From NCBI GenBank assembly GCA_021792555.1, contig JAJYUL010000030.1, positions 1 to 46,918 on the forward strand: a stretch of DNA of 46,918 bases, written 5' to 3'. Positions within the stretch are counted from its first letter, which is position 1, and each line of letters opens with the position of its first letter. Below are positions 27,145 to 36,953 of this stretch, in pieces. The position numbers and the translations under genes are program-made. Below the pieces are notes generated by a model, which saw nothing but the letters and a program-made list of their open reading frames with translations, made no database searches and was not told where the DNA came from. The DNA is from Pseudomonadota bacterium. Lineage in GTDB: Bacteria > Pseudomonadota > Gammaproteobacteria > Steroidobacterales > Steroidobacteraceae.

Positions 27145-28169
27145 CAGCGCGGCCCGTGCGCGCACACCACGGCGGCGCCTTCGCGCAGACAGGCGTCGAT
27201 CTCGAACCCGATGGCCTGGGGTCCGGGGTTGACGAACGCCACGGTCGCATCGATGCGCCCGCCCGCCGGGAGCATCGCGGAGGCCGAGGCCGCGTTCGCC
27301 AGGTAATCCCGCGGCGGCACGTCGCGCGCGGCGATGGTCCGTCCGTAGCGGTCCTGCAGCGTCACGCGCAGCAGCGGCAGGGGCAGGGGCCAGTGCCCGC
27401 GATTGGCGATGCTCGCCCGCACCGTGATCTGGTGAGGATCGTGGCCGCTCACGGTGGCCCCGAGCTGGCGGGCTTCGTAGGCGCGCACGTTCCAGAGCGG
27501 TACGACGGGGATGCCGAGCGCGCCGTAGAAGGCGCGCACCGTCCGTCCCACCGAGGGCACCGTGGCGAGCGTGCCCCGATAGTGGTTGACGAGCTGGCCG
27601 GCGAGCACCAGCAGCAGAACGAAGGCGCCGAGCAGCCAGCGGCCGGTGCGCGGCTCATCCGCCGTCTCGAGCTCGAATGCCGCCGGCCCCGGGGCGGGCT
27701 CCTCCGCGGGCAGCGGCGCATCGTGCCGGGCGGGCTGCGGGGCGGACTGCAGCGCGGCAGCGGCCGGCCCGGGCGAGGGCTCCTCGGCCTGCTGCACGGC
27801 CGCAGGCTCCTGCGCAGCGATGGCGGCGGGCTCCTCGACCTGAGGGGGGGGCTCCTGCGCCGCTGCCTCGAGCTCGAACCAGACATCGTCCGCCGTCTGC
27901 GGCTCCTGTGCCATCGGCTCGGGCGCGGCGTGCTCCGCCATGGCCGGCACCGGTTTGCTCGGCATTGCCGGCGGCTCGGGCGCCGCCACGCTGTGCGGCG
28001 GCGGTGCGGACGGCGTCGAGGGGCTCTCCTGGGGGGGGCTCTCCGAGAGCGACTCGAGCGCATTGAAGACACTGCGGCAGCGCCCGCAGCGCACGTGTCC
28101 CTGCGCTGCGCGCAGATCCGCGGCCGTCACGACCAGCATCAGACCGCATTTCGGGCAGACGGTGTACAT
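27144..28169 (-). CDS. Zinc-ribbon and DUF3426 domain membrane protein
   Basis: This 341-residue protein has three parts. Residues 1-37 form an MJ0042-type zinc ribbon with two CxxC pairs (VCPKCG and VRCGRC). Residues 45-180 are a low-complexity proline/alanine/glutamate-rich stretch. Around 186-200 one transmembrane helix (LLGAFVLLLVLAGQLVNHY) is followed by a DUF3426 beta-rich domain containing SIANRGHWPLPLPLLRVTL. This suggests a cytosolic zinc ribbon and a periplasmic domain. Function is unknown, but the gene regularly lies between prmA and dusB in proteobacteria. Two G8 runs (C8 on the coding strand) fall in the low-complexity part. Its ATG directly abuts the prmA stop. Confidence 0.85.
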   Translation of the reverse strand: MYTVCPKCGLMLVVTAADLRAAQGHVRCGRCRSVFNALESLSESPPQESPSTPSAPPPHSVAAPEPPAMPSKPVPAMAEHAAPEPMAQEPQTADDVWFELEAAAQEPPPQVEEPAAIAAQEPAAVQQAEEPSPGPAAAALQSAPQPARHDAPLPAEEPAPGPAAFELETADEPRTGRWLLGAFVLLLVLAGQLVNHYRGTLATVPSVGRTVRAFYGALGIPVVPLWNVRAYEARQLGATVSGHDPHQITVRASIANRGHWPLPLPLLRVTLQDRYGRTIAARDVPPRDYLANAASASAMLPAGGRIDATVAFVNPGPQAIGFEIDACLREGAAVVCAHGPR

Positions 28170-29075
28170 TCAGGCCTGCGCCAGCGGGTCGGGAGCCGCA
28201 GTGCGCAGCCCGGCAAGGGCGATCCATCCCTCGCGTGCGCCGAACGGGCGCAGCTCGAACCAGGGCGCGTATGCCGCGCACACCTGCGGTGTGTCGCGCT
28301 CGAGCAGTCCGGAGAGCAGGATCGATCCGCGTGGCGCGAGCAGCGCGGCGAAGCGCGGCGCGAGCGCCACGAGCGGCGCACACAGAATGTTGGCCATCAG
28401 CAGCCCTACGGGCGCGCTCAGCGCATCCGCCGAAGCGCACGGCCGGATCCGCTCCGCCAGCGCATTCGCCTCGGCGTTATCACGCGTCGCGAGCAGCGCC
28501 TGGGGGTCGATGTCGAAGCACTGCACGCGGCATGCCCCGAGCCGGGCCGCAGCAAGCGCCAGAATGCCGGAGCCGCACCCATAGTCGATCACCTCGCGCT
28601 CAAGCGGCGGATGTGCATCGAGCCACTCCAGGCACAGCGCGGTGGTCGGATGCGTCCCGGTGCCGAAGGCGAGGCCCGGGTCGAGCCGCACCACCGCGGC
28701 ATCCGGGTCCTCGACCTGCTCGTGATGCGGGCAGATCCACAGCCGCGCGCCGAAGCGCATGGCGTGAAAGTCGCGCAGCCACTCGCGCTCCCAGGCCCGG
28801 TCGGCCAGGTGCTGCACCTGCAGCCGCTCCGGCGGGACGCCGAGCGCGCCGCTCAGGGCGCGCACGGTGGCGGCCTGGGGCGCATCGGGCGCGAACAGCG
28901 CCTGCATCCGGGTCGCCGGCCACAGCCGCACCTCCCCCGGCGCCGGCTCGAGTACCGGCTCGTCACGGGCATCGGCGAAGGTGATCGCGCTTGCGCCGCA
29001 CGCGAAGCAGGCCTCCTCGGCCTGCTCCGCCGGCAGGCCGAGGAGCTCGAAGCTGATCTGCAGAAACTCGCTCAT
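28170..29075 (-). CDS. prmA: Ribosomal protein L11 methyltransferase
   Basis: PrmA trimethylates ribosomal protein L11 at several amino groups using S-adenosylmethionine. The ATG at 29075 (MSEFLQISFELLG) gives 301 residues; an upstream ATG ten codons earlier is possible. The N-terminal substrate domain has ACGASAITFADARDEP and W-x-x-x-W-like segments (DRAWEREWLRDFH). The central linker FGTGTHPTTALCLEWL and SAM motif VIDYGCGSGILALAAARLGA are diagnostic, followed by LLMANILCAPLVAL (the N-I-L catalytic motif). Length is normal. It lies 61 bases downstream of accC and directly before the DUF3426 gene. Confidence 0.95.
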   Translation of the reverse strand: MSEFLQISFELLGLPAEQAEEACFACGASAITFADARDEPVLEPAPGEVRLWPATRMQALFAPDAPQAATVRALSGALGVPPERLQVQHLADRAWEREWLRDFHAMRFGARLWICPHHEQVEDPDAAVVRLDPGLAFGTGTHPTTALCLEWLDAHPPLEREVIDYGCGSGILALAAARLGACRVQCFDIDPQALLATRDNAEANALAERIRPCASADALSAPVGLLMANILCAPLVALAPRFAALLAPRGSILLSGLLERDTPQVCAAYAPWFELRPFGAREGWIALAGLRTAAPDPLAQA

Positions 29076-29136
29076 GCGTGCGGCGCGGGCGGGCCGATCC
29101 GTCACACGCTGCGGCGGCCGGTGCGCGGCGGGCGGG

Positions 29137-30480
29137 TCATTTCAGGCCGAGCCGCCGTTCCAGATAATGGATATCGGTGCCGCCCTTCTGGAAGGTCGCA
29201 TGGTTGCAGATCTCCTGGTGCAGCGGGACGTTCGTCTTGATGCCCTCGATCACCATCTCGGCGAGCGCGTTGCGCATGCGGGCGATCGCCGCTTCGCGCG
29301 TCTCGCCGTGCGTGATCAGCTTGCCGATCAGCGAGTCGTAGTTCGGCGGTACGTTGTAGCCCGAATACACGTGACTGTCGACCCGCACGCCGGGGCCGCC
29401 CGGGGCGTGCCAGAGCCGGATCGGTCCCGGCGAGGGCATGAACGTCTTGGCGTCCTCGGCGTTGATCCGGCACTCGATGGCATGTCCGCGGATCTGGATG
29501 TCGTTCTGCACGTAGGGCAGGCGCTCCCCGGCGGCGATCAGCAGCTGCGTCTTGACCAGATCGATGCCGGTGATCAGCTCGGTGACCGGGTGCTCGACCT
29601 GGATGCGGGTGTTCATCTCGATGAAGTAGAACTCCCCGTCCTGGTAGAGGAACTCAAGCGTTCCGGCGCTGCGGTAGCCGACCGCCAGGCACGCCTCCAC
29701 GCAGCGATCGCCCATGATGCGCCGCTGCTTGGGCGTGATGCCCGGCGCCGGCGCTTCTTCCAGCACCTTCTGGTGGCGCCGCTGCATGGAGCAGTCGCGC
29801 TCCCCGAGGTGGATCACGTTGCCGTGATGATCGGCGAGCACCTGGAACTCGATGTGCCGCGGCCGCTCCAGGAATTTCTCCATGTAGACCTGGTCGTTGC
29901 CGAAGGCCGCCTGGGCCTCGCTGCGCGTGACGCCGATGGAATTCAGCAGCGAGGCGTCGCTGTGCACCACGCGCATGCCGCGTCCGCCGCCGCCGCCGGA
30001 GGCCTTGATGATGACCGGGTAGCCGATGTCGCGGGCGATGCGGAAATTCTCGTCCGGATCGTCTCCGAGCGGACCGTCCGATCCGGGCACGCACGGCACC
30101 CCATGTCCCTTCATCACGCGGATCGCCGAGACTTTGTCGCCCATGGTGCGGATGGTCTCGGCCTTCGGCCCGACGAACACGAAGCCGCTGTTCTCCACCC
30201 GCTCGGCGAAATCGGCATTCTCGGAGAGAAAGCCGTAGCCGGGATGGATGGCCACCGCGTCGGTGACCTCCGCGGCGCTGATGATCGCCGGCATGTTCAG
30301 ATAGCTCGCCGTCGAGGGCGGCGGGCCGATGCACACCGACTCATCGGCGAGCAGCACGTGCTTGAGGCTGTAATCGGCGGTGGAATGCACCGCGACGGTC
30401 TTGATGCCGAGCTCGCGGCAGGCCCTGAGGATGCGCAGGGCGATTTCACCGCGGTTGGCGATAAGAACCTTTTCCAACAT
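29137..30480 (-). CDS. accC: Biotin carboxylase subunit of acetyl-CoA carboxylase
   Basis: AccC carboxylates the biotin on AccB with bicarbonate and ATP, the first half of malonyl-CoA synthesis for fatty acids. The 447-residue protein begins [17 protein letters not shown]. It has the glycine-rich ATP lid [34 protein letters not shown], and the catalytic [14 protein letters not shown] motif. The length matches E. coli AccC (449). It starts 12 bases after accB on the same strand, the standard accBC pair, preceded by aroQ. Confidence 0.97.
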   Translation of the reverse strand: MLEKVLIANRGEIALRILRACRELGIKTVAVHSTADYSLKHVLLADESVCIGPPPSTASYLNMPAIISAAEVTDAVAIHPGYGFLSENADFAERVENSGFVFVGPKAETIRTMGDKVSAIRVMKGHGVPCVPGSDGPLGDDPDENFRIARDIGYPVIIKASGGGGGRGMRVVHSDASLLNSIGVTRSEAQAAFGNDQVYMEKFLERPRHIEFQVLADHHGNVIHLGERDCSMQRRHQKVLEEAPAPGITPKQRRIMGDRCVEACLAVGYRSAGTLEFLYQDGEFYFIEMNTRIQVEHPVTELITGIDLVKTQLLIAAGERLPYVQNDIQIRGHAIECRINAEDAKTFMPSPGPIRLWHAPGGPGVRVDSHVYSGYNVPPNYDSLIGKLITHGETREAAIARMRNALAEMVIEGIKTNVPLHQEICNHATFQKGGTDIHYLERRLGLK

Positions 30481-30492
30481 GGCTGGGCGCGC

Positions 30493-30942
30493 TTATTCGA
30501 TGACGAACAGCGGCTGGCCGTACTCGACCGGATCGCCGTTGCGCGCCATGATCGAGGTGACCCGCCCGGGGCGATCCGCTTCGATCTGATTCATCATCTT
30601 CATCGCCTCGATGATGCACAGCACCTGGCCGACCTTGATCTCATCGCCGATGTCCACGAACGGCTTCGCGCCTGGCGTCGGCGCGGCGTAGAAGGTTCCC
30701 ACCATCGGCGCGGTGACCACGTGCTCGTTGGGCCGCGGCTTGGCGGCCTCCACCGAGGCTGCAGCGGCCGGAGCCGCTTCGGCCGGCACCGCGGCGGCGA
30801 TCTGCGGCATGGCGTGCACCACCGCGTTGCCGGTCGGCATGCGGCTGATGCGCACCGCCTCCTCGCCTTCCTTGATCTCGATTTCGGCGATGCCGGATTC
30901 CTCCAGCAATTCGATCAATTTTTTGATTTTGCGGATGTCCAT
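30493..30942 (-). CDS. accB: Biotin carboxyl carrier protein of acetyl-CoA carboxylase
   Basis: This is the biotin carrier of acetyl-CoA carboxylase. The start is the ATG at 30942 (MDIRKIKKLIELLEESGIAE), giving 149 residues; upstream in-frame codons are not family-like. The N-terminal dimerisation segment, an alanine/proline-rich linker at about 50-70 and the C-terminal biotinyl domain are in the usual order. The biotin attachment site is Lys115 in EAMKMMN. The family thumb insertion is present (FYAAPTPGAKPFVDIGDEI). Length is close to E. coli AccB (156). Confidence 0.96.
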   Translation of the reverse strand: MDIRKIKKLIELLEESGIAEIEIKEGEEAVRISRMPTGNAVVHAMPQIAAAVPAEAAPAAAASVEAAKPRPNEHVVTAPMVGTFYAAPTPGAKPFVDIGDEIKVGQVLCIIEAMKMMNQIEADRPGRVTSIMARNGDPVEYGQPLFVIE

Positions 30943-30994
30943 GTGGGAAAGCCCCCTTGCGTCATGGGACGGTGAGCAGCGGAATGCCTCGGAA

Positions 30995-31450
30995 TTACCC
31001 GGCGCGCGGCGTGCGGGCGGCGTGGTGCGCGGCGGCGCGCACGGCCAGCTCGTACCCCAGGGCACCAAAGCCGGAAATCACCCCGAGGGCGATATCAGAG
31101 AAATAGGACCGGTGGCGGAAAGGCTCGCGCGCGTGCGGGTTGGACAGGTGCACCTCGATCAGCGGCAGCTGGACCGCCAGCACCGCATCGCGCAACGCAA
31201 CGCTCGTGTGGGTGAATGCCCCGGGATTGAAGATCAGGCACCCCACGCCTTCGACGGCGGCCTGATGGATGCGCTCGAGCAGCACGTGCTCGGCATTGCT
31301 CTGGAAGCACAGCAGCTCGCAGCCGGCTTCTCGCGCGCACTCGGCGGCGCGCCGCTCGATCGACTCGAGCGTGTCCGCCCCGTAAATCCCGGGCTCGCGG
31401 GTGCCGAGCAGGCTCAGGTTTGGGCCGTTCAGGAGCAACAGGCGTGTCAT
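30995..31450 (-). CDS. aroQ: 3-dehydroquinate dehydratase, type II
   Basis: AroQ removes water from 3-dehydroquinate in the shikimate pathway. The 151-residue protein belongs to the small dodecameric type II class. Active-site residues are visible: Asn11 and Tyr23 in [11 protein letters not shown]...GIYG, Asn75 and His81 in [10 protein letters not shown], and His101 in [11 protein letters not shown]. Length fits (about 150). It is 52 bases upstream of accB, the widespread aroQ-accB-accC order. It is probably the first gene of that transcript, because the 107 bases before it contain an AT-rich patch and a dyad (listed separately). Confidence 0.96.
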   Translation of the reverse strand: MTRLLLLNGPNLSLLGTREPGIYGADTLESIERRAAECAREAGCELLCFQSNAEHVLLERIHQAAVEGVGCLIFNPGAFTHTSVALRDAVLAVQLPLIEVHLSNPHAREPFRHRSYFSDIALGVISGFGALGYELAVRAAAHHAARTPRAG

Positions 31451-31499
31451 GCGGACGTTCGGGAGGCCTCTGCACGGGATGCGCGGGGCAATTTACCCT

Positions 31500-31524
31500 A
31501 ATTCCAGCCTAAATGGGTGGAATT
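31500..31524. promoter_or_regulatory. Dyad AATTCCA-N11-TGGAATT upstream of aroQ-accBC
   Basis: Perfect seven-base inverted arms (31500-31506 and 31518-31524) lie about 50 bases upstream of the aroQ start, in an AT-rich patch amid GC-rich DNA. On the minus strand a TAAATT at 31495-31490 could be a -10 box next to the dyad. The arrangement looks like an operator at the aroQ-accB-accC promoter, but no known regulator consensus was matched. Confidence 0.4.
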
Positions 31525-31557
31525 TGTCTCGAACGGACGGGATCAGGCCGTCATCGG

Positions 31558-32262
31558 TCAGCTGGCGGCAGTGTTCGCGCGCTGCGCGGCCAGCTGGGCG
31601 ATTCCGGTGGCGATCTGTCGCCGCGCCGTGGCGAGATCGATCTGGCCGCGGTCCAGGGCGCCGATCTGCTCCAGGATCAGGCGGGCTTGCGCAGCGCGCA
31701 GCCGGCCGATTTTGAGGGTGACGATCTGCCCGCGCGCATCGACGAACACCGAGAACGGGAAGACCTCCACCATCCCCAGCGCCCGGACGGCCCGCATCCC
31801 GGCGCGCAGGCCGATCAGCAAAGGATAGCGGATTCCGGCGCGCCGCGCGTAGCGCAGCACGGCGGCCCGCCCGTCGACCGCCACGCCGATGACCTGCACG
31901 CCCTGCGGCCGAGAGCGGCTCAGCTGCTTCAGCAGGGGGATCTCCGCGCGGCACGGCGAGCACCACGGCGCCCAGAAGTTCACCAGCAGCGGCTGGCCGC
32001 GCCAGTCGGACAGGCGCCGCAGCGCGCCGCGCCGGTCGCGGAAGGCGACATTGGGCAGGGTGTCCGGCACCACATGCGCGGCGGCGCCCGCGTGTGTCTG
32101 GCCGGCGGGCGCGGCGGCAGGCCGGCGCGCGTCACTGCGCAGCAGCACGGTCCGCGGCGTGCGCGGCTGCTGCACTGCCCGCAGCGCAAATCCCGCGATC
32201 CCGGCGGCGAGGATCAGCCCCGCGGCGAGCATACCGCGGCCCACTCTGCGCGAGCGGCTCAT
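31558..32262 (-). CDS. TlpA/ResA-like membrane-anchored thioredoxin-fold protein
   Basis: This 234-residue protein has an uncleaved or signal-anchor helix at about 10-28 (GMLAAGLILAAGIAGFALRA) and a periplasmic thioredoxin-like domain. The redox motif is WCSPC with cysteines 101 and 104 (FWAPWCSPCRAEIPLL). TlpA/ResA proteins use electrons from DsbD- or CcdA-type partners to reduce cytochrome c or other envelope thiols. The last 40 residues are an extra helical, alanine/glutamine-rich tail. Its ATG overlaps the dsbD stop (ATGA), so DsbD is the likely electron donor. The exact substrate is unknown. Confidence 0.88.
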   Translation of the reverse strand: MSRSRRVGRGMLAAGLILAAGIAGFALRAVQQPRTPRTVLLRSDARRPAAAPAGQTHAGAAAHVVPDTLPNVAFRDRRGALRRLSDWRGQPLLVNFWAPWCSPCRAEIPLLKQLSRSRPQGVQVIGVAVDGRAAVLRYARRAGIRYPLLIGLRAGMRAVRALGMVEVFPFSVFVDARGQIVTLKIGRLRAAQARLILEQIGALDRGQIDLATARRQIATGIAQLAAQRANTAAS

Positions 32263-34184
32263 GCGGACGGCCGCGCCGCGAATGCGGCCCGCACCCGCCG
32301 CAGGAAGGCCGTGGCGTCCAGGTAGCCCACCACGCGGTATCGGCGCCGCTCATGACCGTCGCGATCGTAGAACGCGACCGTCGGTGGTCCGAAGATTCCG
32401 AAGTATTTCAGCAGAGCCTGGTCGGCTGCATCGTTCGAGGTGACATCGGCGCGCAGCAGCACCGTATGCGCCAGCGCCCGCCGCACCGCGGGATTGGTGA
32501 ATGTCGTGGCCTCCATTTCCTTACAGGAGGTGCACCAATCCGCGTAGAAATCCACCATCACCGTCTGGTGCCGCGCGGCGGCACGGCGCACGGCGCGCTG
32601 CAGGCCCGCGACCGAGCCGATGGCGGTGAAGCGCAGCGCCGGCGCAGCGCGCGCGTGCTGCAGCGGCGAGAGGGGATTGGTGCCGCCGAGCGCCGCGCCG
32701 GTCACCAGGATCAGCGCATAGGCCGTGACCAGGCCGCCGGCGAGCGCCGCCGGCCAGCGGCCGCGCCGCAGGCGGCGCGCCTGCGAGCTGAGTGCCCAGG
32801 CTGCCGCGAGGACGGGCACGGCCCACAGGGCGAGCGTCGCGCGGGCGGGGGTGAGCCGCGCGAGCATCCACACCGCCACGCCCAGCATCATTGCGCCGAA
32901 GAGCTTTTTGACCAGATCCATCCAGGGGCCAGCCTTCGGCAGCAGCCGTCCGGCCGAGGCGCCAACGGCGAGCAGCGGCGTGCCCATGCCGATGCTGAGC
33001 GCGAATAGAGCCGCGCCCCCGCGCACGAGCTCGCCCGACTGGCCGATCACGGCCAGGGCGCCGACCAGCGCCGGCGCCACGCAGGTGGTGACGATCAGGG
33101 CCGAGAGGGCGCCCATCGCAGCGACGCCCCCAAGGGTTCCGGCGCTGCGCCGGTTGCTGAGCTCGGCGAGGCGCGTCTGCACCGCGGCGGGCATCTGAAC
33201 CGAGAACGCGCCCAGCATGGCCACGCCCATCGCCGCGAGCAGCGCCGCGAACGCGCCGAGGATCCAGGGCTGCTGGAAGGCGGCCTGGACTTCTGCGCCC
33301 GCGGCCGCCGCTGCGATGCCGGCCAGCGTGTAGGTGAACGCCATGCCGAGGACGTACGCGCCGGACAGCAGCAGGGACCGGGCGGCGCTCAGGGTTCGTC
33401 CGCCGGCGATCAGCCCGGAGAGAATGGGAATCATCGGCAGGCAGCAGGGCGTGAAGGCGAGCGCGAGACCGGCCAGATAGAACGCGCCGAGCATCGCCAG
33501 GAGGCCCCCGGAGCGGACCAGTCCGGCGAAGCGGCTCTGGCTCGATGCGCCGGCGGCGTGCACCGCGGCGGGGAGCGGCGCAGGGGCGGCCAGGTGTGCC
33601 GGGGCGGAACCGGCGGCCGCGGCCGACCCGTGTGCCGCGGCGCTGCCCCCGGCGCCTGTCGCCGGGGGCAGCGCGACGGTGAGGGTCTTGGTGATGGGCG
33701 GGTAGCACAGGCCTGCGTCGGCGCAGCCCTGGTAGGTCACCGCCAGCGCCGCATCCCGCGGCGCGGCCGCCGTGCCGTGCAGGACAGTGAGCTCGCCGGT
33801 GACGGCGATTCGGTAGATCTGCTCGCGGCCGAAGTACGGGTCGACCTTGATGATGCCCTTCGGCAGGGTGAGCGCCCCGAGCGCGGTGCCGGAGAGCGCC
33901 TTGACGTGAATGCGGCTGCGGTAGAGGTAGAAGCCGGGCCGGATGGCCCATGACAGACGGATCCGGTGAGCGCCCGGCGCGGCTTTGAAATGAAAGACCT
34001 CATCCGGCGGGGGGAATTTGCTGCCCCCGCTCTGGGCTTCCCCGAGGGCGGCGAGCACGGCGGGCGAGAGGGACGGCGGGCTCGCCGCCTGCGCCAGAGC
34101 GCCCAGGCACGGCAGCAGCGCCAGGGCCGCCAGCAGGGTGCGTCCCCGAGCCCAGCTCGGTCTTAATCTCGACAATGTCGTCAC
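32259..34184 (-). CDS. dsbD: Thiol:disulfide interchange protein DsbD
   Basis: DsbD carries electrons from cytoplasmic thioredoxin across the inner membrane to periplasmic reductases. The GTG at 34184 overlaps the cutA stop (GTGA) and gives 641 residues with a signal peptide at about 16-34. The N-terminal alpha domain has the cysteine pair within CADAGLCYPPITKTL. An eight-helix membrane domain carries redox cysteines in FTPCCLPMIPILSGL and TTCVAPALVGAL. The C-terminal thioredoxin domain has CTSC in DFYADWCTSCKEMEA. The alpha domain is followed by a low-complexity alanine-rich spacer of about 50 residues. Next to a TlpA-like gene, it forms a reducing module. Confidence 0.93.
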   Translation of the reverse strand: MTTLSRLRPSWARGRTLLAALALLPCLGALAQAASPPSLSPAVLAALGEAQSGGSKFPPPDEVFHFKAAPGAHRIRLSWAIRPGFYLYRSRIHVKALSGTALGALTLPKGIIKVDPYFGREQIYRIAVTGELTVLHGTAAAPRDAALAVTYQGCADAGLCYPPITKTLTVALPPATGAGGSAAAHGSAAAAGSAPAHLAAPAPLPAAVHAAGASSQSRFAGLVRSGGLLAMLGAFYLAGLALAFTPCCLPMIPILSGLIAGGRTLSAARSLLLSGAYVLGMAFTYTLAGIAAAAAGAEVQAAFQQPWILGAFAALLAAMGVAMLGAFSVQMPAAVQTRLAELSNRRSAGTLGGVAAMGALSALIVTTCVAPALVGALAVIGQSGELVRGGAALFALSIGMGTPLLAVGASAGRLLPKAGPWMDLVKKLFGAMMLGVAVWMLARLTPARATLALWAVPVLAAAWALSSQARRLRRGRWPAALAGGLVTAYALILVTGAALGGTNPLSPLQHARAAPALRFTAIGSVAGLQRAVRRAAARHQTVMVDFYADWCTSCKEMEATTFTNPAVRRALAHTVLLRADVTSNDAADQALLKYFGIFGPPTVAFYDRDGHERRRYRVVGYLDATAFLRRVRAAFAARPSA

Positions 34185-34510
34185 GGCGCCACCTCGGCGC
34201 CCAGCCACGACAGGTAGGCGGCCGAACCGGCGGTGATCGGCAGCGCGATGATTTCCGGCACGTCGTAAGGATGCAGCGATTTGAGGCGCATTTCGAGGTC
34301 CGCGAAGCGGCTGTCCACGGTTTTGATGAGCAGGAGCACCTCCGGTTCATCTTCGATGCGGCCCTGCCAGCGGTACGTCGAGCGGACCGCCTGGCGGCTG
34401 ACGCAGGCGGCGAGCCGGGACTCGATGAGCTCCCCGGCGATGCGCGCCGCGCTCGCCTCGTCGGGGCAGGTGGTCAGGACCACGAGAGATTCAGGCATGC
34501 GTTCGGCCAT
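34181..34510 (-). CDS. cutA: Divalent cation tolerance protein CutA
   Basis: CutA1 is a small trimeric protein related in fold to PII, linked historically to copper tolerance; its real role is unclear. The core VVLTTCPDEASAARIAGELI, SRLAACVSRQAVRSTYRWQG, IKTVDSRFADLEMRLKSLHPYDVPEI and the ending AYLSWLGAEV are diagnostic. The start is uncertain: ATG codons at 34525, 34510 and 34498 are in frame and none has a good ribosome binding site. I use 34510 (109 residues). It is divergent from groESL and overlaps dsbD by four bases. Confidence 0.93.
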   Translation of the reverse strand: MAERMPESLVVLTTCPDEASAARIAGELIESRLAACVSRQAVRSTYRWQGRIEDEPEVLLLIKTVDSRFADLEMRLKSLHPYDVPEIIALPITAGSAAYLSWLGAEVAP

Positions 34511-34609
34511 GGCGCAAAAACTCATTCTAATGCCCCCGGGCGGCGGGCACCTCAGGGTTGTCCGCAGGGCTTCGCGCCCCGGCGGCGCAAAAAAAAGACC
34601 CCGGCAGGG

Positions 34610-34637
34610 TTGAAAAACGGCGTCGTCTACCTATGAT
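34610..34637 (+). promoter_or_regulatory. Sigma-70-type promoter of groESL
   Basis: TTGAAA (34610-34615) and TATGAT (34632-34637) are separated by 16 bases, a good match to the vegetative consensus. The -10 box touches the left arm of the CIRCE element, so repressor binding would block it. TTGAAA also resembles the heat-shock sigma-32 -35 box (CTTGAAA), but no CCCCAT-type -10 follows. Confidence 0.7.
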
Positions 34638-34663
34638 TAGCAGCCACGCGGGTAGAGTGCTAA
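34637..34663. promoter_or_regulatory. CIRCE operator (HrcA binding site)
   Basis: TTAGCAGCC-N9-GAGTGCTAA matches the CIRCE consensus TTAGCACTC-N9-GAGTGCTAA. The right arm is perfect and the left arm departs in its last three bases (GCC for CTC, two real mismatches). It lies directly after the promoter -10 and about 55 bases before the groES start, implying HrcA repression of groESL relieved by heat. hrcA itself is not in the window. Confidence 0.85.
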
Positions 34664-34717
34664 TAGCTCTCTCGTGGCTTTAACTTAACCCATTCGTGTC
34701 CTTAAGGAGCGTTCACC

Positions 34718-36662
<1,945 letters not shown>

Positions 36663-36802
36663 GGACCCCTCTAAAGAGGTATCGATTCCAGCGGAGGGAA
36701 TCGCTAAGATGACAACATCGGTTAGGGATTGTGCCCGACCCCAAAGCGGGGACAATCCTGAAAGACGCGGATCAAGACCCCCCTATTCCGCGCAATCCTC
36801 GA
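36663..36802 (+). other. Hairpin-rich segment after groEL
   Basis: Three potential stems precede the terminator: CCTCT-AA-AGAGG (36668-36679); CGATTCC-N7-GGAATCG (36683-36703); and a compound hairpin with outer arms GGATTGT/ACAATCC (36726-36732, 36752-36758) and inner CCCC-N5-GGGG (36739-36751). This is the 3' untranslated part of the groESL mRNA. It could also be a separate small RNA ending at the terminator. No ORF was found. Confidence 0.5.
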
Positions 36803-36830
36803 AGCCCCGCAACTTGCGGGGCTTTTTTTT
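36803..36830 (+). terminator. Rho-independent terminator of groESL
   Basis: The stem AGCCCCGC (36803-36810) pairs perfectly with GCGGGGCT (36816-36823) around the loop AACTT. It runs straight into a T8 tract (36823-36830). This is the clearest intrinsic terminator in the window. Confidence 0.9.
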
Positions 36831-36942
36831 ATCTCCGGACCGCGCGTTTGTCCGGCGCCGCGCTGCGAGTGCGCGAGCGGTGTTGTCTGTATCCAACGAC
36901 CTGAAGTTGCCTTGGCCTGCAATTCGGGTTGGATTGGGGCAG

Positions 36943-36948
36943 TATGAT
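36943..36948 (+). promoter_or_regulatory. Candidate -10 element just before glnE
   Basis: TATGAT ends five bases before the glnE ATG. No clear -35 hexamer lies at the right distance. If it is used, transcription would begin at or near the start codon, giving a leaderless mRNA. Confidence 0.25.
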
Positions 36949-36953
36949 GTCGC

